This document shows positions 25,570-34,347 of a stretch of 64,000 nt of DNA, in pieces; positions within the stretch are counted from its first letter, which is position 1, and the number at the start of each line of letters is the position of its first letter. Under the pieces are notes generated by a model that had not been told where the DNA came from, made no database searches, and saw nothing but the letters and a program-made list of their open reading frames with translations. The position numbers and the translations under genes were made by a program. The stretch is from Alphaproteobacteria bacterium (GTDB lineage: Bacteria > Pseudomonadota > Alphaproteobacteria > UBA9219 > RFNS01): positions 124,001 through 188,000 of the forward strand of contig JBBCGY010000002.1 of NCBI GenBank assembly GCA_037200005.1, in the 5' to 3' direction.

Positions 25570-26451
25570 ATGGATCATATAGCAGCGCGCGCGGCGGCAG
25601 TAAAATCCCGCGCCAACATGGACCCAACAACGCCCACGGCTCTGCTTTTGATCCGGGACGATGGCACCAGGAAATCCATGAAACAAACCGTCGCGGAAAT
25701 ATACGCGGCGACGATTAAAGCCGCCAAAGGCAATAAGGCGCGCGCTGGCCGCATGCTGAAGGCTGCCCCGAAAATTGTGCGCAAGCGCGCTCGCGGGATT
25801 CCGGACTTTCATGCAGAAGCGCCCGGCCTCTCGGAATCCTTGCCTGCTCATAGTGTTTTATTTTTGACTAAAAAGAACGGCGCTCGAAAGTCCCTTAGCC
25901 AGCTCAAGGGAGAAATATATGCGGCGGCGCTTGAAGCCGCTGAAGGCCATCAAGCCCTGGCCGCCCATGCGCTCGATATTGACCGCACTACCCTGTACCG
26001 GCATAGGGACGACTGGGCAGGCCAAATATCGAAAGAGAAGAAAGCGTCGCCGCGCAGCAAGCCGCTTGTCAGCCATATCTTTTTCCAAGCCGCCACCGAA
26101 TTGACGGCCCGGCTGCAAGACATGGGCATGCATACGGTAAACGATCTTGGAAAAAAATTGATCGAGCAGGGAATATATAAGAATACCAATAGCGTCGGCG
26201 CTTCAATGTGCGTTTTCCTTCGGCGGTGGCAACGAAAGGACAATTTATCGAAACGCACTTCCATCATGCTGCCTCCGGTTGGCCGGTATATCGTCCTGGA
26301 TGTCGCCCATTTCAAGGCGCGTGACGTCCCGACGCTGATGAAGGCTTGGCGGGAGAGGGCAAGCGAAATGCTCGAACATAAATTTGTTCCAGAGCCGCCA
26401 TCGGACAAATATTCCGGCCCGGCTTCCGTGCCTTTGGTGACGCCTAGATAA
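25570..26451 (+). CDS. Twin Fis-HTH protein with FFQ module, paralog 2
   Basis: 293 residues, no AAA+ domain. Fis-type repeats lie at about 23-73 (LLIRDDGTRKSMKQTVAEIY) and 93-147 (LFLTKKNGARKSLSQLKGEI, DIDRTTLYRHRDD). One C-terminal module follows at 167-255 (IFFQAATELTARLQDMGMHT, EQGIYKNTNS). It matches the second half of the preceding gene, including the linker SESLPAHSV and the tail PEPPSDKYSGP. The first repeat has lost the classic recognition helix (KAAPKIVRKRA), so DNA binding by that copy is doubtful. AGGA lies 8 bases before the ATG, and the gap to the previous gene is 24 bases. Confidence 0.82.
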   Translation: MDHIAARAAAVKSRANMDPTTPTALLLIRDDGTRKSMKQTVAEIYAATIKAAKGNKARAGRMLKAAPKIVRKRARGIPDFHAEAPGLSESLPAHSVLFLTKKNGARKSLSQLKGEIYAAALEAAEGHQALAAHALDIDRTTLYRHRDDWAGQISKEKKASPRSKPLVSHIFFQAATELTARLQDMGMHTVNDLGKKLIEQGIYKNTNSVGASMCVFLRRWQRKDNLSKRTSIMLPPVGRYIVLDVAHFKARDVPTLMKAWRERASEMLEHKFVPEPPSDKYSGPASVPLVTPR

Positions 26452-26499
26452 GAAAATAACGCGGCCTCTTTTTCATTTTATTAGGGAGATTGTATCGCC

Positions 26500-27300
26500 A
26501 TGAACGACATCGTTGATCTGAATCGCCAGAATCCAGCCGAGGATAAGGCTCCGGGTGAAACGCTCAATCTGCTCCGCGCGGGCGGCGCGAGAAAAACTCA
26601 AAAGGAAGTTGTAGAAGAAGCCTTGGCGGCGGCACTGGCGGCGCATGGCAACAATACAACGAAAATGGCGGCTGTTATGGGTATCGGTCGGGCCACCATC
26701 TACAGGAGGTATGATCCTCATGCCTTGCTAAGGCTACATGGACAGACTTCGGCCGAGAATGAGATGGGCGCGGTTGAGACGCTCAATTTGCTCCGCCCGG
26801 ACGGCACGAGAAAAACCGTAAAACAAATCGGGCGAGAAACTTTGGCGGCGGCGCTGAAGGCGCATGGCGGCAGCGTAATCAAGGCCGCGAGTGCCGTGTG
26901 CGTCGGTCGAAGCACCTTATACAGGCGCGATCCGGAAAGCTTGTTTAGCGCGTTATTGGATGATCATCCTTTTTTTAGCGCCGCGCAGGAGATGACTCGC
27001 AGACTGAAGGAGAGGGGCGTTGCAAGCCGGGCCGATTTGGCCAAGCTGTTGCATCAGAAGCAATTATATAAAGACTTCAAATATACCCAATCTGTCTTAT
27101 CGGCGTTTCTTACGCGCGAGTCATATAACCATCCTTGCCGGATGCCCGCGATCGCTGCTCATATCGCAGGCCTCGTCGATATGACGCCCCAGGAAGCCTT
27201 TCCGCCTAATCTTTATGCCGGCGGCTGTAGGCCAAGAAAATCGCGAATGAATAATTATTCTGCGCCAGCGGCGGAATTGCCTGCATCAAAGCCTGTGTGA
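26500..27300 (+). CDS. Twin Fis-HTH protein with FFQ module, paralog 3
   Basis: 266 residues. Repeats at 19-71 (ETLNLLRAGGARKTQKEVVE, MGIGRATIYRR) and 92-144 (ETLNLLRPDGTRKTVKQIGR, VCVGRSTLYRR) are close copies of each other and keep the canonical G-R-[AS]-T-[IL]-Y-R-R helix. The module at 156-234 (PFFSAAQEMTRRLKERGVAS, VDMTPQEAFPP) matches the first of the two modules of the large gene. GGGAGA lies 10 bases upstream of the ATG. With its two neighbours it forms a same-strand cluster; the best-kept HTHs of the three are here. Confidence 0.84.
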   Translation: MNDIVDLNRQNPAEDKAPGETLNLLRAGGARKTQKEVVEEALAAALAAHGNNTTKMAAVMGIGRATIYRRYDPHALLRLHGQTSAENEMGAVETLNLLRPDGTRKTVKQIGRETLAAALKAHGGSVIKAASAVCVGRSTLYRRDPESLFSALLDDHPFFSAAQEMTRRLKERGVASRADLAKLLHQKQLYKDFKYTQSVLSAFLTRESYNHPCRMPAIAAHIAGLVDMTPQEAFPPNLYAGGCRPRKSRMNNYSAPAAELPASKPV

Positions 27301-27407
27301 ACTCAAGAACTGGTGGTCGGTGGGGAGCATGGCCAGCATCGCCCGACCTACATCCAATTGCCGCATAAGATATATTATGTTAAATAATATGGTCATGAGA
27401 GAGGGCG

Positions 27408-28193
27408 CTAAACGCGCATCTTCAGGAAGAATGCTTTGTGGCGGTTGAAGAAATAGGCCGTGCCGGCGGTGACGGCAATGGCGATGAAATAGAGTGCGGG
27501 AATGTTATCGACGGGAATGAACGCAATCGCCGCCGTAAATACGACCATGCTGTAATTGCCGATAACCGCCCCGCGAAAGAAAGTGATCAGCGCGTCGTAG
27601 CCCCACTGAATTTGAGTCATGATAAACAGTACGGTCCAGAAAACCGGAAATGAAGAAAACATGCCGCTATATTTCGGCCCTATGATGTGCGCCAGCCCGG
27701 TAATCAGTAAAAGCGGAATTAATACGGCCACGGCGCGGATGGGAATGTCCCATGATGTTCCCGCCGGATGGATATGCGGTTTGGGCGGAATCCGGGATAT
27801 AAAAATCGTATTGATTGCCATGGCTAGAATGCCCAGGACTATTTGAAAGACAGGAGAAATCTGCAGCAAAGACTGGAGATAAAATACGCTCAGGCATGCG
27901 CCCATGCCGCAAATCCAGCAGAAATACCATGGCCTGGATTGGGCAAGATGCATATAGGTCAGCGCATAAGCCGAAGTGCCGAGCAGCGCCGCCGCCGTTT
28001 CCGGCGCTGCCGCGCGGGCAAAAGGCAAGCCTTGCTCTACGGCCAGGAATATCGAGATCGGCCCCGCCACCAGCGGCAATCCGCCGATCATGCCGCCTAT
28101 GCTGTGACCCCACCGCTTTTGGGCATAGGACACGACGGCGATTAAGGCCGGAATAACGCACAGCTTGAATAAAAAGAGCGAGCTAAAAATCAT
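27408..28193 (-). CDS. Integral membrane protein of unknown function
   Basis: 261 residues, strongly hydrophobic, with about eight membrane helices. The N-terminal segment reads MIFSSLFLFKLCVIPALIAV and is followed by a Gly-rich turn GHSIGGMIGGLPLVAGPIS, which also appears in small transporter-like proteins. No catalytic or binding motif is recognised. It lies 13 bases downstream of the permease-family gene on the same strand, so the two are probably co-transcribed. Confidence 0.72.
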   Translation of the reverse strand: MIFSSLFLFKLCVIPALIAVVSYAQKRWGHSIGGMIGGLPLVAGPISIFLAVEQGLPFARAAAPETAAALLGTSAYALTYMHLAQSRPWYFCWICGMGACLSVFYLQSLLQISPVFQIVLGILAMAINTIFISRIPPKPHIHPAGTSWDIPIRAVAVLIPLLLITGLAHIIGPKYSGMFSSFPVFWTVLFIMTQIQWGYDALITFFRGAVIGNYSMVVFTAAIAFIPVDNIPALYFIAIAVTAGTAYFFNRHKAFFLKMRV

Positions 28194-28206
28194 TATGTTC
28201 TGTGCT

Positions 28207-28749
28207 TCACGGAATGGCTTGCCCCTTCTCCTCCTCGATTTCCATGCCCTGCTGCTTCACATGGATCATTTTCCGCCTATGACGGATCTCAGCCTCCTCG
28301 ATGGAATGGGATTTCGTCAGCACCGTGTCCTTCTTGGCCATCAGCGCGAGCTTTGTATAATGCAGATGCAGAATATCGAGCTCGTCTTCGGGAAGATTTT
28401 CGACATCAATCAGACGGTTGCTCGCGCCTTCGATGGCCGCGACGATTTCGTTGAGCTTCAAGGCAATCGCTTTGGCATCCTTATTCTGAGCGCGCTGGAT
28501 CAAAAAGACCATAAGAAAGGTCACGATCGTCGTGCCCGTATTGATGACAAGCTGCCATGTGTCGGAATAGTGAAACAGCGGCCCCGACAGAATCCATAGG
28601 ATAATGACTCCCAGCGCGATCATGAAGGCCGTCGTCGTTCCCGTCCATTTCGTTACGGCGTGCGAAAAATGCTCGAATATGTTGTTTTTCTTCTTCATGG
28701 GAGGGGCTTTCTTTTCCTGCAGCGCGAGGGCCGGATTGAATTTGGTCAC
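28207..28749 (-). CDS. Low-affinity iron permease family protein
   Basis: 180 residues. Two membrane helices (about residues 35-57 and 64-86; FMIALGVIILWILSGP and LVINTGTTIVTFLMVFLIQR) are followed by QNKDAKAIALKLNEIVAAIE and a helical tail, the typical arrangement of the low-affinity iron permease family (named after yeast Fet4). In bacteria the transport activity is poorly established. The GTG at 28749 is used; MKKKNNIFEHF at 28698 is a possible internal start. It diverges from the metE leader. Confidence 0.85.
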   Translation of the reverse strand: MTKFNPALALQEKKAPPMKKKNNIFEHFSHAVTKWTGTTTAFMIALGVIILWILSGPLFHYSDTWQLVINTGTTIVTFLMVFLIQRAQNKDAKAIALKLNEIVAAIEGASNRLIDVENLPEDELDILHLHYTKLALMAKKDTVLTKSHSIEEAEIRHRRKMIHVKQQGMEIEEEKGQAIP

Positions 28750-28761
28750 GGCAAATTATAG

Positions 28762-28790
28762 TTTTCAATACAAAATTTACTATGTATGAT
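28762..28790 (+). promoter_or_regulatory. Predicted metE promoter
   Basis: TTTTCA (28762-28767) and TATGAT (28785-28790) are 17 bases apart. Transcription would begin near 28797, exactly where the SAM-II aptamer starts, which supports the call. Confidence 0.45.
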
Positions 28791-28796
28791 TATGCC

Positions 28797-28853
28797 TCGT
28801 GTCTCATTTGATCCATCAGCTTGCGGGCACGTTAAAGGAATGGCTAAAGCGGT
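28797..28853 (+). ncRNA. SAM-II riboswitch upstream of metE
   Basis: The conserved SAM-II core is present: GCTTGCGGGCACGTTAAA (28819-28836) and GCTAAAG (28843-28849). Stem P1 is CGTGTC (28798-28803) with GGCACG (28826-28831), one G-U pair. The pseudoknot can form between CCAT/AGC (28813-28820) and ATGGCT (28840-28845). SAM-II elements bind S-adenosylmethionine and switch off methionine genes, typically by hiding the ribosome site; here the site is about 65 bases further on, so the expression platform may differ. Confidence 0.88.
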
Positions 28854-28928
28854 GGGCCGGGCATATTGACGAAAAATATGCGCGTTCCCCGCCCGCATCA
28901 CACTCTCTTTCTTGGCGAAGGAACAACC

Positions 28929-31223
28929 ATGGCGCTCTCGACCATTCTCGGCTTCCCCCGCATCGGCAAATCCCGCGAGCTTAAATCGGCGCTGGAAAGC
29001 TATTGGAAGGGCCAGACTTCCGAGGCCGACCTGCAAAAAACCGCCGCCGATCTGCGCGCCCTCCATTGGCAGCAGCAGCGCGATGCGGGCATCGATGCCA
29101 TCCCGTCCAACGATTTTGCGCTCTATGACCAGATGCTGGACATGTCCGCCCATCTTGGCGCCGTGCCCGCGCGCTATGGCTGGCAAGGCGGACAGGTCGA
29201 TCCGGCGACCTATTTCGCGATGGCGCGCGGCGCGCAGCAGCAGGGCATGGACGTGCCCGCCGCGGAAATGACCAAATGGTTCGATACCAACTATCATTAT
29301 ATCGTGCCGGAATTCGCCGCCGATCAGACTTTCAAGCTTTCCACGACGAAGCCCGTGGATCAATTCAACGAGGCTAAAGCCCTGGGCATCGTGACGCGCC
29401 CGGTTCTCATCGGCCCCCTCACCTATCTGATGCTCGGCAAACGCCATGGCGGCGGACGCAATCTCGATTTGCTGGATCGCATCCTGCCCGCCTATGTAGA
29501 AAGCCTGAAGCAATTGGAACAGGCGGGCGCGCAATGGGTGCAGCTTGACGAACCCGCTCTGGTCATGGACCTCAGCGATACGGCGCGCGCGGCCTATGCC
29601 AAAGCCTATGCCGCGTTGCGCCAGGCCACCGGCCTGAAATTATTCGTGGCGACGTATTTCGGCGGCCTGGGCGATAATCTTGACACGGCGCTGCAGCTTC
29701 CCGTCGACGCGTTGCATATCGACCTGACGCGCGGCGGCGAGCTTGACGCGGCGCTGGCGAAGATTCCGCCATCGATGACCTTGTCGCTTGGCGTCGTCGA
29801 TGGCCGCAACATATGGCGGAATAACCTGGATCAATCCTTACGGCTTTTGGAACGTGCTGCGGAGAGATTGGGCAAAGACAGAATATGGGTCGGCACTTCG
29901 TCGTCGCTTCTGCATGTTCCCTACGATCTCGATCTGGAGACTAATCTCGATCCGGAACTGAAAGGCTGGATGGCGTATGCCAAGCAAAAGCTGCAGGAAG
30001 TGGCCGTTCTCACCAAGGGCCTGAATCAGGGCCGCGCCGCGATTGCCGACGCTCTCGCTGCCAGCAATCAGGCGGCAGAATCGCGCGGCAAATCGTCTCG
30101 GATTCATGATCCGGCGGTGGCGCAGCGTCTGGCAAAGCAGCCTCTCGCGGACGCCGGGCGCAAGACCCCCTTTCCCGCGCGCCAGAAATTGCAGAAACAG
30201 CGTTTCGAGCTGCCGCTTTATCCCACGACGACGATCGGCTCCTTTCCGCAAACCCAGGACGTACGCAAGGCTCGTGCCGACGCCAAGGCCAAACGCATCA
30301 CCGCCGAAGCTTATGATTCCTTTCTCAAGGAACAAGTAAAGGCGTCCGTCGCGTTCCAGGAGGAAATCGGCATCGACGTGCTGGTGCATGGTGAGTTCGA
30401 GCGCAATGACATGGTGGAATATTTCGGCGAGCAACTGTCCGGTTTCGCTTTTACGAAAAACGGCTGGGTGCAATCCTACGGCTCGCGCTGCGTGAAGCCG
30501 CCGGTGATTTTCGGCGATGTGTCGCGGCCGCATCCGATGACGGTGTACTGGTCGCAATACGCGCAAAGCCTGACCAAGCTGCCGATGAAGGGCATGCTGA
30601 CCGGCCCGGTCACCATTCTGCAATGGTCGTTCGTGCGCGACGATCAGCCGCGCTCGGTGACGACGCATCAAATCGCGCTGGCGCTGCAGGACGAGGTGCT
30701 GGATTTGGAAAAGGCGGGCATCCGCATCATTCAGATCGACGAGCCGGCGTTCCGCGAGGGCCTGCCGCTGCGGCGCGCGGCGTGGAACGATTATTTCGCA
30801 TGGGCGGGACAGGCGTTTCGGCTTTCCTATACCGGCGTGCAGGACGACACGCAGATTCACACCCATATGTGCTATTCGGAATTCAACGACATCATGGACG
30901 CGATCAAGTCACTGGATGCCGACGTCATTTCCATCGAGACGAGCCGGTCGCAGATGGAATTGCTCGACGCTTTCATCACCGACAAATATCCGAATGAAAT
31001 CGGCCCCGGCGTCTACGATATCCATAGCCCGCGCGTTCCGACGCAGGAAGAGATGAGCGCGCTGCTGGAAAAAGCGAGCGCGCGCATCGATGCGAGCCAG
31101 ATATGGGTCAATCCCGATTGCGGCCTGAAGACCCGCGCCTGGCCGGAAACCAAAACCGCGCTGATTAAAATGGTGGCAGCCGCCAAAGCCATGCGCGAAA
31201 GCGCGCGGCGGAAGGTGGCGTAA
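28929..31223 (+). CDS. metE: Cobalamin-independent methionine synthase MetE
   Basis: 764 residues. MetE transfers the methyl group of 5-methyltetrahydrofolate-glutamate to homocysteine without B12. The N-terminal half opens STILGFPRIGKSRELK; the C-terminal catalytic barrel has TTTIGSFPQT, VHGEFERNDMVEYF, a QIDEPAFREGLP strand, the zinc ligands in HTHMCYSEF (His, Cys) and the final Cys in WVNPDCGLKTR. The ATG at 28929 was chosen because GAAGGA lies 6 bases ahead and the protein then begins as homologs do; the frame extends 21 codons further up. metF follows after 9 bases. Confidence 0.97.
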   Translation: MALSTILGFPRIGKSRELKSALESYWKGQTSEADLQKTAADLRALHWQQQRDAGIDAIPSNDFALYDQMLDMSAHLGAVPARYGWQGGQVDPATYFAMARGAQQQGMDVPAAEMTKWFDTNYHYIVPEFAADQTFKLSTTKPVDQFNEAKALGIVTRPVLIGPLTYLMLGKRHGGGRNLDLLDRILPAYVESLKQLEQAGAQWVQLDEPALVMDLSDTARAAYAKAYAALRQATGLKLFVATYFGGLGDNLDTALQLPVDALHIDLTRGGELDAALAKIPPSMTLSLGVVDGRNIWRNNLDQSLRLLERAAERLGKDRIWVGTSSSLLHVPYDLDLETNLDPELKGWMAYAKQKLQEVAVLTKGLNQGRAAIADALAASNQAAESRGKSSRIHDPAVAQRLAKQPLADAGRKTPFPARQKLQKQRFELPLYPTTTIGSFPQTQDVRKARADAKAKRITAEAYDSFLKEQVKASVAFQEEIGIDVLVHGEFERNDMVEYFGEQLSGFAFTKNGWVQSYGSRCVKPPVIFGDVSRPHPMTVYWSQYAQSLTKLPMKGMLTGPVTILQWSFVRDDQPRSVTTHQIALALQDEVLDLEKAGIRIIQIDEPAFREGLPLRRAAWNDYFAWAGQAFRLSYTGVQDDTQIHTHMCYSEFNDIMDAIKSLDADVISIETSRSQMELLDAFITDKYPNEIGPGVYDIHSPRVPTQEEMSALLEKASARIDASQIWVNPDCGLKTRAWPETKTALIKMVAAAKAMRESARRKVA

Positions 31224-31232
31224 AAGAGTCTC

Positions 31233-32105
31233 ATGGCCGGTAAATTCACCACGTCCGATATCGATTTCAGCCTCGAGGTTTTCCCGCCAAAAAGCCAGGC
31301 GGGAATGGCCAAGCTGCTGGAAACGGTCGATGCCTACGCGGCGCTGAAACCGTCCTATGTCACGGTGACGTTCGGCGCCGGAGGCTCGAAGGAAATCGTC
31401 GACTATGTGCGCCAGGTGGTCAACCGCATTGCGACACAAACGGGAGTTCCGGTCGCGGCGCATATGACCTGCGCGGAACGAAGCCGCGAGGAAGTCGATT
31501 CCATCATCGATAATTTCTGGAATGACGGCGTGCGACATATCGTCGCCTTGCGCGGCGATCTGTTGACGCAGAACGAGCCATACCACCCTCACCCCGACGG
31601 ATATTTCTATACGTCCGATTTCGTGACCGGGATCAAAAAGCGGCATCCGGACATGACCGTTTCCGTGGCGGGCTATCCGGAAACCCATCCGGAATCGCCG
31701 TCGGAATCATTCGATCTCGACCACCTCAAGGGCAAGGCGGACGCGGGCGCCGACCGCGTGCTGACGCAGTTCTTTTTCGATCCGGAAGTTTTTCTGCGCT
31801 GGCGCGACAAGGTTACCGCTCACGGCATCGATATTCCGCTGGTGCCGGGCCTGCTGCCTATCCTGAACTTTCCCCGCATGCTGGGTTTTGCGAAAAAGTG
31901 CAACGCCAAGGTGCCGGGATTTCTCCACACGATGTTCGAAGGCGTCGATCCCGAAAGCATCGATCACAAGCTGCTGGCGATGAACGTGCTGTCGCACCAG
32001 ATCACCCGCCTGATCGAGCATGACGTGAAGTCATTCCATTTCTATACGCTGAACGACACCTTGCTCACCAAGCATCTCTGCACATGGATGCGGGCGGGAT
32101 TCTAA
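31233..32105 (+). CDS. metF: Methylenetetrahydrofolate reductase MetF
   Basis: 290 residues, an FAD enzyme making the 5-methyl-THF used by MetE. It has SLEVFPPKS near the start, PSYVTVTFGAGGS, HMTCAERSREEV, NDGVRHIVALRGD (folate/FAD site), VAGYPETHPES and QFFFDPEVFLRWRD. Co-transcription with metE under the SAM-II switch is likely. The stop codon overlaps the kup stop by four bases in convergent orientation. Confidence 0.96.
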   Translation: MAGKFTTSDIDFSLEVFPPKSQAGMAKLLETVDAYAALKPSYVTVTFGAGGSKEIVDYVRQVVNRIATQTGVPVAAHMTCAERSREEVDSIIDNFWNDGVRHIVALRGDLLTQNEPYHPHPDGYFYTSDFVTGIKKRHPDMTVSVAGYPETHPESPSESFDLDHLKGKADAGADRVLTQFFFDPEVFLRWRDKVTAHGIDIPLVPGLLPILNFPRMLGFAKKCNAKVPGFLHTMFEGVDPESIDHKLLAMNVLSHQITRLIEHDVKSFHFYTLNDTLLTKHLCTWMRAGF

Positions 32106-33991
32106 ATCTCGATCTGCGTCCCAAGCTCCAGCACCTGCTCGGGCGGGATGCGAAAGTAATGCGTGGCGTTTTCCGCCGCTGTCGACAGAGCGATGAAAAG
32201 CTGCTCCTCGATCGGCCCCATGGTAGGAACGTGCGAGGCGATAAGAGTCTCTCGGCTCAGGAAATAGGATACCGCCTTCAAATCTATATCCCAGCCGTCG
32301 AGCGCAAGCAGTGCCAGAGCCTGCGGCACGTCGGGTTGATCCATAAAGCCGTATTTGGCGACCACCGTGTAGAAATTACGGCCCAAATCCTCGAGTTCCA
32401 GCCGGTCTCCGATGCTGACCCACGGCACATCGAGCACCTTGACCCGCATGAAAATAATGCGCTCATGCAAGACGCGGTTATGGCGAAGATTATGAAGCAT
32501 GGCCTTGGGCACGCGCTCGACATTGGCCGTCATGAAGATCGCCGTGCCGGGAACGCGAGGAACATTTTCGTTCAGGCTGGTGATGAATTCCCTGCTGGAC
32601 AATACCTTTTTATAAAGCGCGTCGTAAAGAACGCCTCGTCCATGCCGCCAGACCATGACAATGCTGCAGAGAATAAAGGCGATGCCGATCGGGAACCAGC
32701 CGCCGTCGAAAATTTTCAGCATCGTCGAGGCAAAGAATACGGTATCGACAAGCAGCAGCGAGCCGAATACGGCGACGCTTATGATGACGGGCCAGCGCCA
32801 TAGCGATACAGCGACGAACCCGGCTATTATAGTCGTGACCATCATCAGGCCGGTTACGGCGACGCCGTAAGCATGACCGAGATTGTCCGAACTGCGGAAT
32901 CCCAGCACAAGCGCGACGACGCCGAGCATCGCCAGCCAATTCATGCGGGACACGTAGACTTGGCCGATTTCCCTGGCCGAAGTATGCCTGATCCGCATGC
33001 GCGGCAGAAAGCCGAGCGAAACCGCCTGCTGCGTCACGGTGAATAACCCCGATATGACCGCTTGCGACGCGATGATCGTCGCCAGGGCCGAAAGGCCGAT
33101 AAGCGGATATAGCGCCCATGGCGGCGCCATTTCGAAAAAGATGCTATCCAGAACTTCCGGATGCTGCATCAAGAGCGCGCCCTGGCCGAAATAATTCAGA
33201 ACCAATGCCGGAAACACAATCCAAAACCAGGCCATCCGGATAGGACGGGCGCAGAAATGGCCCATATCGGCGTAGAGCGCCTCGCCGCCGGTTACGGCAA
33301 GAAACACGAAGCCCATGACCGCAAAAACCTTGCCGGGTTCGCGAAGCGCCATGTTGATAGCGTAAGAAGGGTCGATCGCCTCCAAAACGGAGGATTCGCG
33401 CATAATCTGGAACGCGCCTAAAAAACCGATGGTTGAAAACCACAATATCATAATCGGCCCAAACCACGCGCCGATCCGGTGCGTGCCGTGGGATTGGATC
33501 ATGAACAGGCCGACCAGAATGATCAGCGTAATAGGCACGATATAATGATCGAACGCCACCGTCGCTGTTTTCAATCCTTCGACGGCGCTCAAAACGGAAA
33601 TGGCGGGAGTAATGAGGCTGTCGCCGACGAATAACGCAAACCCTAAAATCGCAAGCGCCGTGAAAAATGCCCGCATTCGCGAAGTTTTGCGGAGTCCCCT
33701 GCTCGCTAGGGTTCCGAGCGCCAAAACGCCGCCTTCGCCGTTATTGTCGGCCCGCATGATCAGCATGACGTATTTGATCGTAACCGTGATCGTCAGCGAC
33801 CAGAAAATCAGGGACAAGGAACCGAGAAGATATTCCGGCTTCAGCGCCGCATTCTCCCCAAGGCCAAGCAGTACTAATTTGAGTGCGTAAAGCGGGCTGG
33901 TTCCGATATCGCCATAGACGACGCCAAGCGCGCCGAGAATGAGCGTGCCGGTTAAATTGCCTTTTTTCGAGCGGAATTCAGCTTCGGCCAT
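32102..33991 (-). CDS. kup: Potassium uptake protein Kup
   Basis: 629 residues, about 12 membrane helices and a C-terminal cytoplasmic domain. The family start LILGALGVVYGDIGTSPLYA is followed by DNNGEGGVLAL, the GDSLITPAISVLSAVEGL motif and VTGGEALYADMGHF. Kup is a proton-coupled K+ importer for low-potassium or acid conditions. No regulator is adjacent; the gap upstream is shared with the rpsF operon. The conserved charged residues of the pore region are present. Confidence 0.96.
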   Translation of the reverse strand: MAEAEFRSKKGNLTGTLILGALGVVYGDIGTSPLYALKLVLLGLGENAALKPEYLLGSLSLIFWSLTITVTIKYVMLIMRADNNGEGGVLALGTLASRGLRKTSRMRAFFTALAILGFALFVGDSLITPAISVLSAVEGLKTATVAFDHYIVPITLIILVGLFMIQSHGTHRIGAWFGPIMILWFSTIGFLGAFQIMRESSVLEAIDPSYAINMALREPGKVFAVMGFVFLAVTGGEALYADMGHFCARPIRMAWFWIVFPALVLNYFGQGALLMQHPEVLDSIFFEMAPPWALYPLIGLSALATIIASQAVISGLFTVTQQAVSLGFLPRMRIRHTSAREIGQVYVSRMNWLAMLGVVALVLGFRSSDNLGHAYGVAVTGLMMVTTIIAGFVAVSLWRWPVIISVAVFGSLLLVDTVFFASTMLKIFDGGWFPIGIAFILCSIVMVWRHGRGVLYDALYKKVLSSREFITSLNENVPRVPGTAIFMTANVERVPKAMLHNLRHNRVLHERIIFMRVKVLDVPWVSIGDRLELEDLGRNFYTVVAKYGFMDQPDVPQALALLALDGWDIDLKAVSYFLSRETLIASHVPTMGPIEEQLFIALSTAAENATHYFRIPPEQVLELGTQIEI

Positions 33992-34347
33992 TAGGGTCGG
34001 GACTCAAAAGAAGGTTATAGGGGCGTCATAGCGGATGATATAAATAATAGAGTATCTCTTAGTATTAAAAGCGATTTTTCAGTTTGCCCATTATATATTA
34101 ACTTAAGTTCAAGGATGTGGATAAGGCTTGCTTTCCTCGTTCAGTGAACTATAGTGGCGCCCGTTAAGGTGCGGGGTCATAAGATAGCCTTGTGCTCATA
34201 TAACTCCTTGCTGGTGTCATGGCTTGACGATACCGGCTAGTGGATCGCCGCTTTGGCGGATAGATCCGGGGTTCGTGCGGCTGATGTGTGCGGAATTGTT
34301 CCGGAACCAGCGATGAACTGCAAATGTCCATAGGGGAGAGCCGATTT
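33992..34347 (+). promoter_or_regulatory. rpsF-operon promoter and leader
   Basis: A 356-base gap between divergent kup and rpsF. A good sigma-70 promoter is TTGCTT (34128-34133), 16 bases, TATAGT (34150-34155), giving a leader of roughly 185 bases. The leader contains a hairpin near 34241-34269 (GATC-GCCG stem) and a second weaker fold near 34285-34310 with CGGAA/TTCCG. S6-S18 autoregulatory leaders exist in other bacteria; whether this is one cannot be decided by eye. AT-rich bases before 34110 may hold the kup promoter. Confidence 0.5.

Noticed and set aside
28750-28928. Cobalamin riboswitch in front of metE
   Set aside because: No B12-box or long cobalamin aptamer; the bases fit a SAM-II element instead.
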